Source: Amphibalanus amphitrite
Lineage: Eukaryota > Arthropoda > Thecostraca > Balanomorpha > Balanidae
Assembly: GCF_019059575.1 (NCBI RefSeq)
Contig: NW_024881506.1
Span: forward strand, 1,240,001-1,304,000
Reading direction: 5' to 3'
Length of the DNA: 64,000 bases
Position 1 is the first letter of the stretch, and each line of letters opens with the position of its first letter. Below are positions 22,926-33,980 of this stretch, piece after piece. A model generated the notes under the pieces. The model worked only from the letters and a program-made list of their open reading frames with translations, did no database searches and was not told the DNA's origin. Position numbers and translations under genes: made by a program.

Positions 22926-24384
22926 TAGATATGAATACCTATTTTTTGTAAGTTGAATTATTTTTTTTCATTTTGTAGCATCATATGCCTTCCATCTTTG
23001 AACTGCCATATTCAAGCACCAGAATAAGTATGGACTTGAACCTTTTCCAGTCTGAATGCCTGTATGGAAGTTGTGCAAAATCATGCAGTTGAAGGTATTG
23101 TAACCACAAATAAGAGCTCATGACTCAAGTCTCAACTTGTCCATAATTGGTTATCTTGATGTATACTTGTAGACCCTTCCTCTTACTTGGCACACAGGCA
23201 TGGTGTCACAGTGTTCTAAAATTGGATTTCAATTGGGTGTCCCAATAAAAAAAATCTGAAGACAAAATGAGATAGATTTAGTCTTTCCGCAAAACTGCAT
23301 AATGCCATTTTTACCTCAGCTTTTGTCAGAACCTTCACAGGATCTGAAATGAAATGATGTAGAGTAGATGCATCAACTGTCAAGTCATGCGTAACCTGGC
23401 AGCTGGCTGTTGAATCAAACTTTTGACATATTTTTTTAGCAAAGATGAAATAAAGCCACTTGTCATATTTTTAGGATGAAAACATTTTCCCCATCATGTG
23501 TGGTTATTCACCTAAAATTATGAAACATGGAACACTGTCATACCAGCATTCCATCATGTCAATCAGCATTCCGCAGCATGTTAGCAGAAGAAGCAGCATG
23601 TTATAAGTATATGAAAGATCCAAATAGGTTGTAGGTTGGTAGGTATTGGTACTAAGTTTAACTTAATAGGTTAGTAGGCAAGGTTAGGATTAATTTTAGT
23701 TGAGCATCAAGATAACCATTACGAACAAGTAACAAAATCCTTACCTACCCTTGAAAGCATTGCTTCAATCACATCATCACGAAGAACCAGACAAAATTTT
23801 TGCACATTCTTACACTATTTGACATCCTGAATCCAGATATGATGCTTTCATGTGGCGCAAATACAAGAAAAACGAATGATCAAACCCGTGCGTATTCGTA
23901 TCAACGGCGCCACAATTGTAGATCAGACCTTTTCTGAACAAATGCCACCACAATTTTAATTGATAAGGGATTAAAATGGCATGAGCATCAACATCTTGAT
24001 TTTTTCTAAAAGATAGCGATAACTGATAACTAATAACTTACCATTCATTTTGAAATCACGGCGGTAGGTACACCAACACATGGCACTGAAAACAGCAAAA
24101 GACGGAATGGCGGAATGTCGTATGGAGCCCTAAAACGCAGCTCGAATTGAGCCCGAAAAGGAAGACGAACTGATGCCGCTTTCGGGGCTAATGTACTTTG
24201 AGCCCGAAAAGGGCGCCTAACTGATCCCGATTTTAAAATCATACAGATTTGAGCCCTGTTTTGGCACTCATATGAGCCCTTATTCAAAAATGTTCTCAAA
24301 GTGTTTTCTGAGTGTACCATATTTACATGGAATAATATGATACCAACAATAGTGCAACCATTCTGGACAACAAAAGTGTATGAT

Positions 24385-24679
24385 CAGGGCTGCGGAGTCG
24401 GAGTCGGAGTCGGAGTCGGAGTCGGTCGGAGTCGACAGTTGTGACCGGAGTCGGAGTCGGAGTCGGAGTCGATTTTAGAAACCCGAGCCGGAGTCGGAGT
24501 CGGAGTCACCGAAAATCTGTCGACTCCGCAGCCCTGCTAGGTCTGCGGAGTCGGAGTCGGGAGTTGGAGTCGGTCGGAGTCGACAATTCTGCCAGGAGTT
24601 GGAGTCGGAGCTGGTTTTTGAAAGCCGGAGTCGGAGTCGGAGTCGGACTCGCCGAAAATCCATCGACTCCGCAGCCCTG
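24385..24679. mobile_element. GGAGTC-repeat element with CAGGGCTGCGGAGTCG ends
   Basis: Starts CAGGGCTGCGGAGTCGGAG and ends CGACTCCGCAGCCCTG, perfect 16-bp inverted ends. The interior is GGAGTC hexamers. The twin at 43044 reads 'tatgataaaatt'; here TGAT is present on both sides (24381-24384, 24680-24683), a 4-bp duplication. A similar internal junction (about 24528-24552) suggests two units fused. No coding capacity. Confidence 0.75.
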
Positions 24680-25525
24680 TGATAAAATTAATTTAGAATA
24701 CTTTGGCAGCATGATTTACGAGCACAGGCAGGTGTTACCTACCAGCCTTCTCAATGCTCGTAAAACCAACATTGTAGTTTTGATTTTACCTTACATGATA
24801 ACACACTTGGCTGCAATGGCACATTTAATTTAATACTGTGAAAAGACCAGTTATAACCACTTCACAAGCACAATTGCACCTCATGCCGACATCCTTTTCC
24901 AAAGACAGTCAGCAGCGTCTTTCGTCAAAACTGGAAGATCAATCCCCTTTCAACTGTTAACATCAAAAATATTTCTTCATGGTGTGATCTCCATATGGAA
25001 ACCTTGCAGGAAAAGAATTAATGTCAATTGTCAGCTCTTCAAATTTCTCTGGACTTTAACTTGCAGCACCGTATCCAGTTTGCTTTGATATTTTGTTTTT
25101 TATTCCATGTTGAAGTTGAACACCAAGCTCCAGATATAGCAGGCAGCTTGATCATCTTCGGTCTTGGTATAATATCAGTCCAAGTTCCAGTGGTGGGTAT
25201 CTTCTAATATTCAAATTAAAATGAAAAGCAATAGGCTTTCTCAGCGCCGACGACGGATTTCACGTTGATAAAAAAGGGAGCTCAAGGTCAGCAAAACTCG
25301 GGTTCAAGGAATGGCGGGCGTTGAAATGACTGCTGACGTCATCAAAAAACCGCTAATGGTTAAGAGATAGGGACTACGCTGGTCCCACCCTGCAAGTAAA
25401 GGGAAGAAATTTCTTGAACACCATAAAGCTGCGGGAGTTGCGACCAGGATAAATGGTGGTTTCTGAGCCTGGCCGCAAACTTGGCTATCTCAACTCAAAA
25501 CTAATGTTAAGGTGGGATGGTCCCT

Positions 25526-26432
25526 TTAACCCTCGCCCGCACATGGGGGGGGGGTGGTTGCCACCCCCCCCCCCAGGCAGTCTTTCTGCTCTGCACTCAA
25601 CATTTTTAGAGCTAGAAGGCTGATTTTGCGTATAGCTGCTCGTTCTATCCTTTCTTGATGTCCACTGAAAATTTCAAGTTTCTGTGATTTTTGGTTTCGG
25701 AGATATGACCTTGTTTTTCAGGTCATGTCATGACCCAAATGGCCAATTCTCAACATCTTGCGTTTGCCATGGCCCTTGTGAGCTTTTGACACCCTGATTT
25801 CGGCCTTTTTTGCCAGTCTTACCTCCCACCTATCATGGAACATGTTGTTCGACGATGTTCAGGGGTCAAGGTCAGGGTCAAGGTCAACCTAGGTCATCTA
25901 AGATAATTGCGTTTTAGGCAAGCTGAATTTACTTTTTGTGAAGTTTTTTGACTGCATTTTTGGTAAAAGCTTTTAGATCATGATTTCATGTAATATGGAC
26001 CCAAAAACAATCGGTGCACACATCAGTATACACACAGACACACACAGACATACAAACACATATAATTGACCTTGACCTAACTTGACCTGAAATGACCGCA
26101 GCAGCAAAATTCTGGTCGGATAGTGTGACAAAGAGGTTCTAGCTGGCTTGGCACCAGAAAACAGCATCGTCATCGGTATTTGATAAGCAGCGCACTTGAT
26201 ATCCAACGGTGACCCAAAACAGCAACATTTTTTAGTTTGACCTGACCTGGAAGGTCAATGACTGACCTGAGAAGGTAAAACTGGGTATCATTGGATTCGT
26301 CTCTTCCCAAAGAATCTTTTTGGTCTTTACTGCTAAGCTCTATCTCCAACAGGAACGAAATGGCGCGGGGGGGTGGCAACCCCCCCATGTGCGTTCTAGG
26401 ATGGGAAAATGGCATGTGCGGGCGAGGGTTAA
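25526..26432. mobile_element. TTAA-flanked CCCTCGCCCGCACATG element, 0.9 kb
   Basis: Left TTAACCCTCGCCCGCACATG; reversed right TTAACCCTCGCCCGCACATG followed by a short divergent piece. G-run/C-run hairpins sit near both ends (left 25543-25575; right about 26367-26387). The body has TGACCT words and conserved 'cttgacctaacttgacctg' tracts. It shares its left TTAA with the AGGGACC element before it and its right TTAA (26429-26432) with the one after it. Confidence 0.8.
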
Positions 26433-26933
26433 AGGGACTATCCCACCTTCTAAAATGTTGTTAAAACCAGTTAAATTGTGCCCGACTTTATAGATTGGAT
26501 GACCAGGAACACGGTTCTGGCATTTATTTTTCATTTAACATCTTAGGCTTCCCATATTCCAAACACAAACTTTCAAATATGTGACGTCACAGCCCAAAAT
26601 TACCTCCTTCCCCAGGCCACATTACTGTCATAAAGCTGATTCTTTTTACTCTGTAGGCACCACAACAAAGTTCAGACCAAGTTTTAAGCGATTTTTCAAC
26701 GAACAAACCCATTTAAATCAGAATGACTTAACGAGGTGACGTCACACTAACGGTCGCTCCATGTTGAAGATAGGGCCTTGCACAAGGCCCATTTTCAAAT
26801 GAAGGGAACGAATTTCTTCAACACCAAGAGGCCGCGGGGGTTGCAACCTAGATAGATAGTGGTTTCTGAACCTCGCCGCAAACTTGGCTATGTCAACTCA
26901 AACCCCATGTTAAAGGTGGGATAGTCCCTTTAA
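26429..26933. mobile_element. TTAA-flanked AGGGACTATCCCACC element, 0.5 kb
   Basis: Left TTAAAGGGACTATCCCACCT; reversed right TTAAAGGGACTATCCCACCT. TTAA borders at 26429-26432 and 26930-26933. A reverse-oriented, nearly identical copy lies at 44591-45094. No coding capacity. Last member of the four-element chain. Confidence 0.85.
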
Positions 26934-27349
26934 GTAATTTCGATTGAATTTCAATTACATTCCACATACACCATGGCTGGACACAGTTAACACGCTTTAA
27001 CCATGGGCTGCGAAATAGGATTTTTGGTGACTGCCACCAAATCCGGCTTTCAAACGTCTACGACTCATTACCCCAGCTCCCACTCCGGATATCTCCGTTC
27101 CGCGCCCTGCTGGGGGAAAGATTCTTACGGATGAAGTGGGGCCGCAGTCACGTGGTAACCACGTGATCCTTTTCCCAACCCTGCTTACGATTTTCATAAG
27201 TCATGATTTGTTGTTGAAGCATTTTGTTTTGAGATGCTTTTAGTTTATTTATTCACAAAAACAATGCAGTTCCCTGGCTATCTTCTTAACTTGGTGGGAA
27301 TACCGTTTCCTCGAGTTCCAGCTACTGATGAAAATAAAATAAATGATAA

Positions 27350-27583
27350 AACCAGTATAACGCCTTTTGGGGCGACTAACGGAGCGAGCGAGAGGGTGGG
27401 CCTTGCACGTGCGAAATTTTGAAGGGGTACCTCCAACTGACTTGTGCACGGCACCCTACTAACCGGTCTCTAGCGATGTGCCAAATTTGAGCACAATCGG
27501 CCCAGCCGTTCTCGAGATCTGGGAGCGGCACCCTGCACGTGCGCACGTGCAGAAAGGGTCCCAACTGACTTGTGCACGGCACC
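27350..27583 (-). repeat. CACGTG-rich repeat, right part, split by an insertion
   Basis: Reverse-complement match to about 10165-10400, including 'ggggcgactaacggagcg' and GCACGTGCGCACGTGC. It continues at 29261 after a 1.68 kb insertion. Confidence 0.8.
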
Positions 27584-29260
27584 ATTAGCGTCGCCACGGG
27601 GGGGGGGGCAAGCGGGGCAGCTTGCCCCCCCCCCCCAACCTCGGACCGGGCACCCCCTGAGATCGATGCAGATCCGATGAGATTTTCGAGTCGGGAAAAA
27701 AAATGGGGGGTACCTTTCGGAGAATGTCTGTGAGGTCAGACTCGGTTGGAGCGTGCAGTTCAAACAAGAGTCAGAGTCGCAGTCGCCAAAAATCTTCAAG
27801 AGTCCGACTCCAGACTCAGAAATGCCAATGCTGTGATTCATTCCATGTTCCTAGTTGGTTCTTTATTACATTTTATAGCTGGTTTTCATAAGTTTTGGAG
27901 CCTACTGACACATAATTTTCGTTCAAAGCGTGACACGAAATCTTCGCGGCCTTTCTCAACTCTCGCCAAATGTCTGTGACAGGCTCAACTACCGTTCAAG
28001 TGCCGCAGGGCTCATGAGCTTGCTTTTCACACAGGCTCCTAAGGAGCTCCACTGAGCCCTGAAGAAGCTTTCAGAGGGCCCAAACCGGCCTCTTGAAAGT
28101 CCCACTGGTGTCCATGCTCTCTGAGGGCCCATAACAGGGATCTTTGAGGGATCGTTACAGGGATCTTTGAGGACCTTATACATTATGTAGACCTCTGAAG
28201 GGACACACGAATCTTTGAGGATGCCTTCGAAAATTTCTGAGAACCTTAATTGGCCTCGGATAGTTCAGTCGAACTTTTCAGCGACAGACTTTGGTAACCC
28301 CAAGCCGGCATCTGAGGGATCACAACTAACGTGCACCTCTGAGGGCCGCAACACATGTTTCTTATGTCCCTACGTAGGGTCTTAAGGGATTCGACACAGA
28401 CCCCGACGGTTCACACTGTTATCCGAGGGCTCCAGGCTTACCCTGGGCCCAGTCTCTTAGCGCCCGCCGACTACACTGGCTTCTGTGGGTCCCACCTTGG
28501 GCTCGGAAAGCCCCAAAGCACCACATACACGTAAATATTTGGGATGACCCACGCCGATCTCAGGTGTCCTAAGCAGGCTTCTGAGAGTCCACACTGATCG
28601 TGAGTGGCCTGAAATGGCTTGGAAGTCCCAAGCCTATCTCTAAGGGATCCCTTGCCGCTATGCCGTGCGTAACGTTTGGTCCCGTTAAACATTTTTTGTT
28701 CACGTTTGCAGCGCTTCCCTTCACACGAAAAACGAGAAACGTTTTGTTCACACTCGAGTGAACAAAACACTTCCTCTCACTGGAGCAAAGATGAATTATT
28801 TCCGATTCACACTTCCGAGATTCACTCTCAGTCTCCGGCGAATGCCCAACTTCGCTACAATCGGCGGCTGGGATAAGCCCTATGCATTTCACGTAAAACC
28901 TCTGCATGCATGCGTGAATGGAGGTTTTAGCAGGGTGATCGGATTAAATGGAGCGTTTGTCACCTTTTTCTGGGTAATGATCATGAGCGACGAGAGTCTG
29001 CACAAGGGCCCTCTGCAGTGCGTCGGCAACGCAGCCACTGTAATTCTACCGGTCGTTTTTGTCCAGAAATTTGAAAATTTCGAATTTCTCTGTAAAAAAG
29101 TTGCATGTCATAGCTAGAAGGAAAACTTTGTCACCATCGAATTCTTCGCACCATTGCGCCTCGAACGATATGTAAAACGAGTGAGTAACGACTGGGGAAA
29201 GGCAAGATTTAACACAAAAGTTGATTTTGCCCCCCAACCGAAAATCTCTGGCGACGCCTA
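27584..29260. mobile_element. 1.68 kb element with GCGTCGCCA ends and 11-bp target duplication
   Basis: It begins attaGCGTCGCCACGGGG and ends CTCTGGCGACGCCTA, so the inverted ends are short (TAGGCGTCGCCA type). TGCACGGCACC occurs immediately on both sides (27573-27583 and 29261-29271), whereas the uninterrupted repeat at 10160-10180 has it once. The element's left end has a G-run/C-run hairpin (27599-27637). An 11-bp duplication is in the range of Mutator-like elements, but no transposase is visible, so the class stays open. A GGGCCC minisatellite occupies the middle. Confidence 0.7.
28030..28660. repeat. GAGGGCCC-type minisatellite, strongly degenerate
   Basis: About 18 irregular units ('ctctgagggcc', 'tctttgagggatcgttacag') inside the 1.68 kb element. 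Older and more diverged than the block at 5100. Confidence 0.65.
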
Positions 29261-29682
29261 TGCACGGCACCCTACTAACTGGTCCCTAACCGTGTACCAA
29301 ATTTGAGCGCCATCGGTCCAGCCGTTCTCGAGACCTGGAGACGACCCCTGCACGTGCGCACGTGCAGCAGCACCCCAACTCTGGCAAATGGATATGCAGT
29401 GCCTAGTGGGTGCCTACCTACATGCCAACTTTCAGCGCAATCGGCCAAGTAGTTACAGAGATATTGCAACAATTACAAAACTGACACCTCTTCGTTTTGC
29501 ACGTGGCACGTGCATAAGGGGTCACCCACATGCATCGGGAATAGTCCAATACTTGGTAGAAGGAATGAAGCTACCCTACAAAAATTACCGCGTGTAAATC
29601 GGTCAAGTGGTTGCTGAGATATAAGCCTCGCAAAAGCGTCCGCACGGCCGGCCGGCCGCTCATACTCAGAAATTTCCGTTAA
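29261..29682 (-). repeat. CACGTG-rich repeat, left part
   Basis: Reverse-complement continuation of the copy at 27350-27583. Matches 9755-10180, including 'gcacgtggcacgtgcataag' and the terminal 'agaaatttccgttaa'. Confidence 0.8.
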
Positions 29683-30049
29683 TCTAAGGAAAGACTACGC
29701 TCCCTTCGCTCGCTCCGTAACAAATAAATAAAATAAAATTCCTTTCCTGAACGGTATGGCTCTATGGCGAAGTGGTCATACATGGTCATACCAAGATGAA
29801 CACACATGTTCCAGGCAGGGCACTTATAGGTTCCAGGTAATGTGTGGTATCAGGCATTCGAATGCCTGATCATCCAGGCATGCCATTGAATGGCTATTTG
29901 TTGCCTTGCATAAACACTAAACAAGCTTGCTGATGTATGTTCAATGTGTACAATGTACGTAGGTACCTTGGTATAATATTTATATACACTGTGGGTATAA
30001 CACTCCATAATGCAGGGGTCTCAAAATTGTTACACCTTTTCAGCGTCCA
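29683..30049. other. No gene recognised
   Basis: AT-rich sequence with 'aaataaataaaataaaat' at about 29722 and short direct words 'catggtcataccaag'. Nothing supports a gene. Confidence 0.5.
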
Positions 30050-30752
30050 TTGCATAAAGATAAAAAACATGGGAGGTGCGCTCTTTTACATATGTATCCC
30101 ACCTTCTCCCTGATACAGGAAAGCATACGATCCGGGACGCCAGACATCAACATGTCCAGCTTCTGTGGAATGATCTTGGACCAGGCAGATCGAAGGTTCC
30201 TGGTCAGCGCAAGGCCGTATATAGGGTCAGCGTGCCTTCAGGTTATCCTGGCGCCGTTTTGTTCACCTTACCGGACGATCGCCCTAAGATTTTCTATCGG
30301 CGACGGAGTTCTATAGCCTTGTCGGCGACAGGTCGGGGCTATTCCCCGGCCATTTGTTCTTCTCCCAGAATGCTTGAAAGATGTTCATCTATTTGACAAC
30401 ATATTCGGATTCATATTAAACATATGACAAGTCGATAGGTTGCAGATCTAGGAACGTAGTATATGGAGTTTTCTGTGAGGTGTGTGATTGTGTGATATAT
30501 GTAGGAGAAACGGGAGGTGTATTATACCAGAGACTTCAAAACCATTTGTCAACTATCAGATGTCAGAGGAACGATATGGACGTAGCAGCTCACTTCAACG
30601 GGGGAGGGCACGATCTTTCCAACGCTAAATTTGTAGGGCTAGAAAAGGTATGGAAAGGGTGGGTCACATACCGTGGAATAAGAGAACAAAGATGGGTTGG
30701 TCTCTTTGGCACACACAAAAGGGAGGGGGGATTAAACGCAAAAAGCAGGTGA
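30050..30752 (+). pseudogene. Penelope-like element remnant: GIY-YIG endonuclease domain
   Basis: From 30423 the frame reads GCRSRNVVYGVFCEVC, then DCVIYVGETGGVLYQRLQNH, then VAAHFNGGGHDLSNAKFVGL and REQRWVGLFGTHKREGGLN, ending at 30752. These match the C-terminal GIY-YIG endonuclease of Penelope-like retroelements: VVY...YVGET for GIY..YIG, the Arg in 'LYQRL', and the preceding Cys-rich finger (C-x2-C). Upstream (30050-30415) are weak remnants of the linker, with a TAA in frame near 30417 and shifts. The reverse transcriptase core is absent. Host GIY-YIG nucleases (such as SLX1) lack this CRSxNVVY context. The copy is dead. Confidence 0.75.
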
Positions 30753-31329
30753 TAATTTACATTCGCTGATCACCACTACTAGCTAGCAATACATGGACTG
30801 ATAATTATGTTTAGGCTTCGCTCGATATCCGTGTGCGTCTGTATGTAACATGATGATTTATGTTGTTCGATTGTTATCAAATTTGCCCACTACATACTAC
30901 GACCGAATCGACAATATACGACATATGTACTTGTGTGAAGGTAGTTGTACGTCTGCTATACGTAGCTGCGAATAACAAGACACACTTTTGTATATACCTA
31001 ATCCTGATTGTGTCTCTGGTATTGTCTTATATTGTGTCTTTGTTATTGTGTCTTTGGATCACCTACAAGAGGTAGCGATTTTTATGGCGCATGTGTACTT
31101 CCCATCGCCAATTTTGAAATTTTGTGAAAATGTGACAAATGTGACAATGTATTTCGCTGAAGCAGTGGCAATAAAGACCACGAAACTGTCCGATAAAGCC
31201 GAGTTATATTTACGGATTCATATTTATATTCGAAATTAATGGTCTGCGGACTACTCACTAATGACTCAAAAATGATTTTGTCTAAACAATTTGTGAGATG
31301 ATGTTTTTCGTAACCTTCCCAATTCAATG
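30753..31329. other. No gene recognised
   Basis: AT-rich, possibly the 3' non-coding tail of the Penelope-like remnant at its start. No further family motif was seen. Confidence 0.45.
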
Positions 31330-31640
31330 AGCGTAAAATCTAAGCGCGGCACGGCCAATTTGCAGAGCGACCTCAGGTCAAAGTTACATAGGTCATGTAC
31401 TGCGGACTATTTAGATTCCTTCAAAAATCATTTTGACCTTATGAATTTTAATTTCTAGCATAACTTATATTAAATTTAAGCGCGGCACGCCCCAACAGCA
31501 GTTTTTCGTAGACTTGAAATACAAGGTCGTTAGCATTTTTAAGTTTAGGGACTATCTCAAATTTCGTAAGAATAATTTTGGTTTTACAATTTTGCTTTTG
31601 ATAGTCAACAAAAATTAAATCTAAGTGCGGCACGACTCAA
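31330..31640 (+). repeat. Three spaced 'taagcgcggcacg' units
   Basis: The word (a)aatcTAAGCGCGGCACG recurs at about 31338, 31477 and 31621 (last copy 'taagtgcggcacg'), in a period of roughly 140 bp with AT-rich sequence between. A decayed tandem repeat is likely. Confidence 0.5.
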
Positions 31641-31673
31641 ATATAGATATATGTATAAAAATAATTACAAGTT

Positions 31674-31814
31674 TTAACCCTCGCAGGTGTGCGGCGTTTG
31701 CCAGCTTCTAATGTGTAGGGGGGGGGGGTCGGTTGGACCTCCCTGCTGCCGTTTGGCCCCTGATCGAGCTAGAGCTTCTCGGAAAAAAAAACAAGCGTGT
31801 TGCCCGTGACGAGT
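31674..31814 (+). mobile_element. TTAACCCTCGC family, left-end fragment
   Basis: TTAACCCTCGCAGGTGTGCG followed by 'gcgtttgccagcttctaatg', a G-run, and 'gagctagagcttctcgg'. This left-end module recurs at 33090, 35931, 46010, 56112 and 58871. The fragment breaks into the 31815 repeat. Confidence 0.7.
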
Positions 31815-32130
31815 CTCCAGCACCACCTGCTACGGCTGGGGATCGATGCACTAGTTCCTCACTGAACAGTGGACACATAACGGGAGGGAAGAATGTTGAG
31901 CACACTCAGACGTTGCGGCTCAGCTGTTGCGGCTCATTTTAAGCAGCGGGCATATGGAACAAGATTGCTCAAATGCTTCAGCAGCCTTAGGCTCTGCATA
32001 CCAGCAGAGTGGGCGGCTGCCGGCTGACATCACCTGGGAATGACGCAGACAGAGCAGCTCTACATCTATGCTGCATGTGTCCGAGCTGCCCCCGATTCTA
32101 ATTGACATTGGCCAGTTAGCTTTGACTTAA
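31815..32130 (+). repeat. Dispersed repeat, inverted copy at 45095-45420
   Basis: About 315 bp nearly identical to the reverse complement of 45095-45420, ending at 'tttgacttaa'. No coding sense. Source unknown. Confidence 0.8.
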
Positions 32131-32394
32131 AGCAGGGGTCGGCAAATGGTGGGGCATGCCCCCTTTGGGGGTAATGGAGCCCTTTCGGTGGGGGTAATGA
32201 GGGATTCTGAGAAAGCCTATCTTTTTAGTTTGTACCTCCAGTGATGGAGCCATCGTGACTGTTGCATCCCAGGGTTCAAAGATTAGCCCAGGCCAAAGGC
32301 ACAGCACACATTGATTAGATACCAATTTTCACGTAGCTGCTCGCCTCACCATCTCACCCCTCCGTACAGTCGTACAAAAGCAGCTGCAAGTTTT

Positions 32395-32570
32395 AACCGT
32401 CGCCCGTCTGTTGGCGTTTCAACAGCCGCTAACGTAAGGGGGAGGAGTCGATCGGACCTCCGCGGCCTCTCGGACTCTGATATGGAGCTGTGCATAAAAA
32501 AGACGAGCGTGCTACCCGTGACAATAGGAAACCGCTGCTGCCCATTTTTAAGGTCCTTGGTCATTCCGTC
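32395..32570 (+). mobile_element. TTAACCCTCGC family, diverged left-end fragment
   Basis: Reads 'ttttaaccgtcgcccgtctg', 'ttggcgtttcaacagccgctaacg' with a short G-run, then 'acgagcgtgctacccgtgac'. It is the same module order as at 31674 and 33090 with more substitutions. Confidence 0.5.
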
Positions 32571-32694
32571 TCATTCAAGAGGGCAATGACAAGTGTCGAG
32601 AAAATCGGAACCCGCTATAACTTCTTGAAGTGAGATTTTATGGATCAAGATGATCTCCAGAAAAAGCTCATAAGCCAACGGTCATTATGGGTCC

Positions 32695-32886
32695 AGAGGC
32701 CAGTTTTACCAACAGAAAAATAGCCGCCTGCCGGAATTTTTGCCTTAAGATCGTTTCACATATGGAGCGTAAACGGTAAAGCCCTATCCGCTTACGAGCC
32801 CATCGCGTTTACGATCCGTATGTGAAGCGGTCTTGAGGCAAAAATTCCGGCAGGCGGTTATTTTTCTGTTGGTTTAAACTGGTCTC
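32695..32886. repeat. Inverted repeat with ~80-bp arms
   Basis: Left arm about 32695-32775 and right arm about 32805-32886 pair over about 80 bp at roughly 85-90% identity, with shared words CAACAGAAAAATA and CGCCTGCCGGAATTTTTGCC. A partial relative of the outer end ('ggtccagaggccagttttac') is at 59101. Probably a fold-back element. Confidence 0.75.
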
Positions 32887-33087
32887 AGGTCATGATATTT
32901 TCCGGGCTGGTAAAAAAAAAAAAATGATGGGCTCGAGGGTACAATTTGGTCGTGATCCAATGCCTTTTACGTGAGCTTTTAACGAAAAACCACCCGCCGC
33001 CCCTATACGTACAAGGGTTAAATGGGATATAGCATAGGCGGCGGAACGGGGGCACCGGGGCACCGTGCACCCTTTGATTTTTGCATT

Positions 33088-33978
33088 TTAACCCTCGCAT
33101 GTGTGCGGCGTTTGCCAGCTTCTAATGTGTAGGGGGGGGGTCGGTTGGACCCCCCCCCCTTGCCGTTTGGCCCCTGATCGAGCTAGAGCTTCGCGGAAAA
33201 AACGAGCGTGTTGCCCGTGACGAGAGGAAGCCGATGATACCCAATTTTAAGGTCCTAGGTCATTGGTTGACCTTCCAGGTCAGGTCAATGACCCAAAGTC
33301 GGGAAAATCGGGACCTGTTAGAAAGTCGTAAAGTGTGGCTGCTTAGGGGTTTTTCGGGGTGCTGATCACGAATATCGTGTTAGTTTTGATCACAGATGAT
33401 GTCTTGAAGCATTTAGACCAGGTCGGGTCAGGTCAGGTCAGGTCAACCAGTTGGCGCCGTGACGGGTATTCGTAGTACGTGTCAACCGCCTCTGACAGCT
33501 TCGTAACATGTTACGAAGGCACCAAAACTACTTCGTAATTGTTCAAATGGTTGCTAAATTCGAATTCAGCTCCAAAAACTAGCCTAGAAACATGTAAATC
33601 TCGAAAAAGTGAACCGAGGTCACCCGAGGTCTCCAAAGGTCAATGATCTGACCTGTCCTTCAGGTGACCTTGACACCCACCCTAATGCATGGGAGCAACA
33701 TCAAATCACATGTTTGAACGTTTGAAACCACGAAAAGCTTGCAAACGCGCGGCTAATGCGAGCCGACATACGGCGAATCGCGATTCCGGCCAAACATGGT
33801 CTCGGAAAGTAGGTCAAAGGTCATTTTGGTCAGGGTCCTGAAATTTTCAGGGTGGATGTAAAATTGATCAATGCGAGGGTACAGAAAGTTTCGTCGCGAT
33901 CTTTTTTTAAAAATATTTTTGGTGCCCGACCCGGGCTTTTTGTCGTTAGTAGCACACATTCATACTGGGTTAGTGCAC
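33088..33978 (+). mobile_element. TTAACCCTCGC family element, left ~0.9 kb
   Basis: TTAACCCTCGCATGTGTGCG, G-run/C-run hairpin (33133-33163), 'gatcgagctagagcttcgcg', 'gttgcccgtgacgagaggaa', then (AGGTC)n words at 33424-33448. Its continuation is interrupted by the mariner at 33981. The right end is not clear after 35264. The same body in reverse is at 37722-38375. Confidence 0.75.
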
Positions 33979-33980
33979 TA

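Larger units (their letters stand above)
19298..24314. mobile_element. 5.0 kb TA-flanked element with CACTGAGAAAAC ends
   Basis: Comparison with the twin at 42970 gives exact borders. The target was 'tttacactaccat'; here TA is present on both sides (19296-19297, 24315-24316). The ends are CACTGAGAAAACAGTG and, reversed, CACTCAGAAAACACTTT, so the inverted repeat is short (about 12 of 13). A TA duplication suggests Tc1/mariner-type integration. Words of the form TTTTCGGGCT / AGCCCGAAAA recur just inside both ends (19317-19350; 24148-24215). The interior holds GC-rich decayed coding sequence (20340-22330) between AT-rich arms. No transposase was recognised. Confidence 0.75.

Noticed and set aside
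27720-27835. Second copy of the GGAGTC element
   Set aside because: Scattered 'gagtcagagtcgcagtcg' words are present but no paired ends or target duplication.
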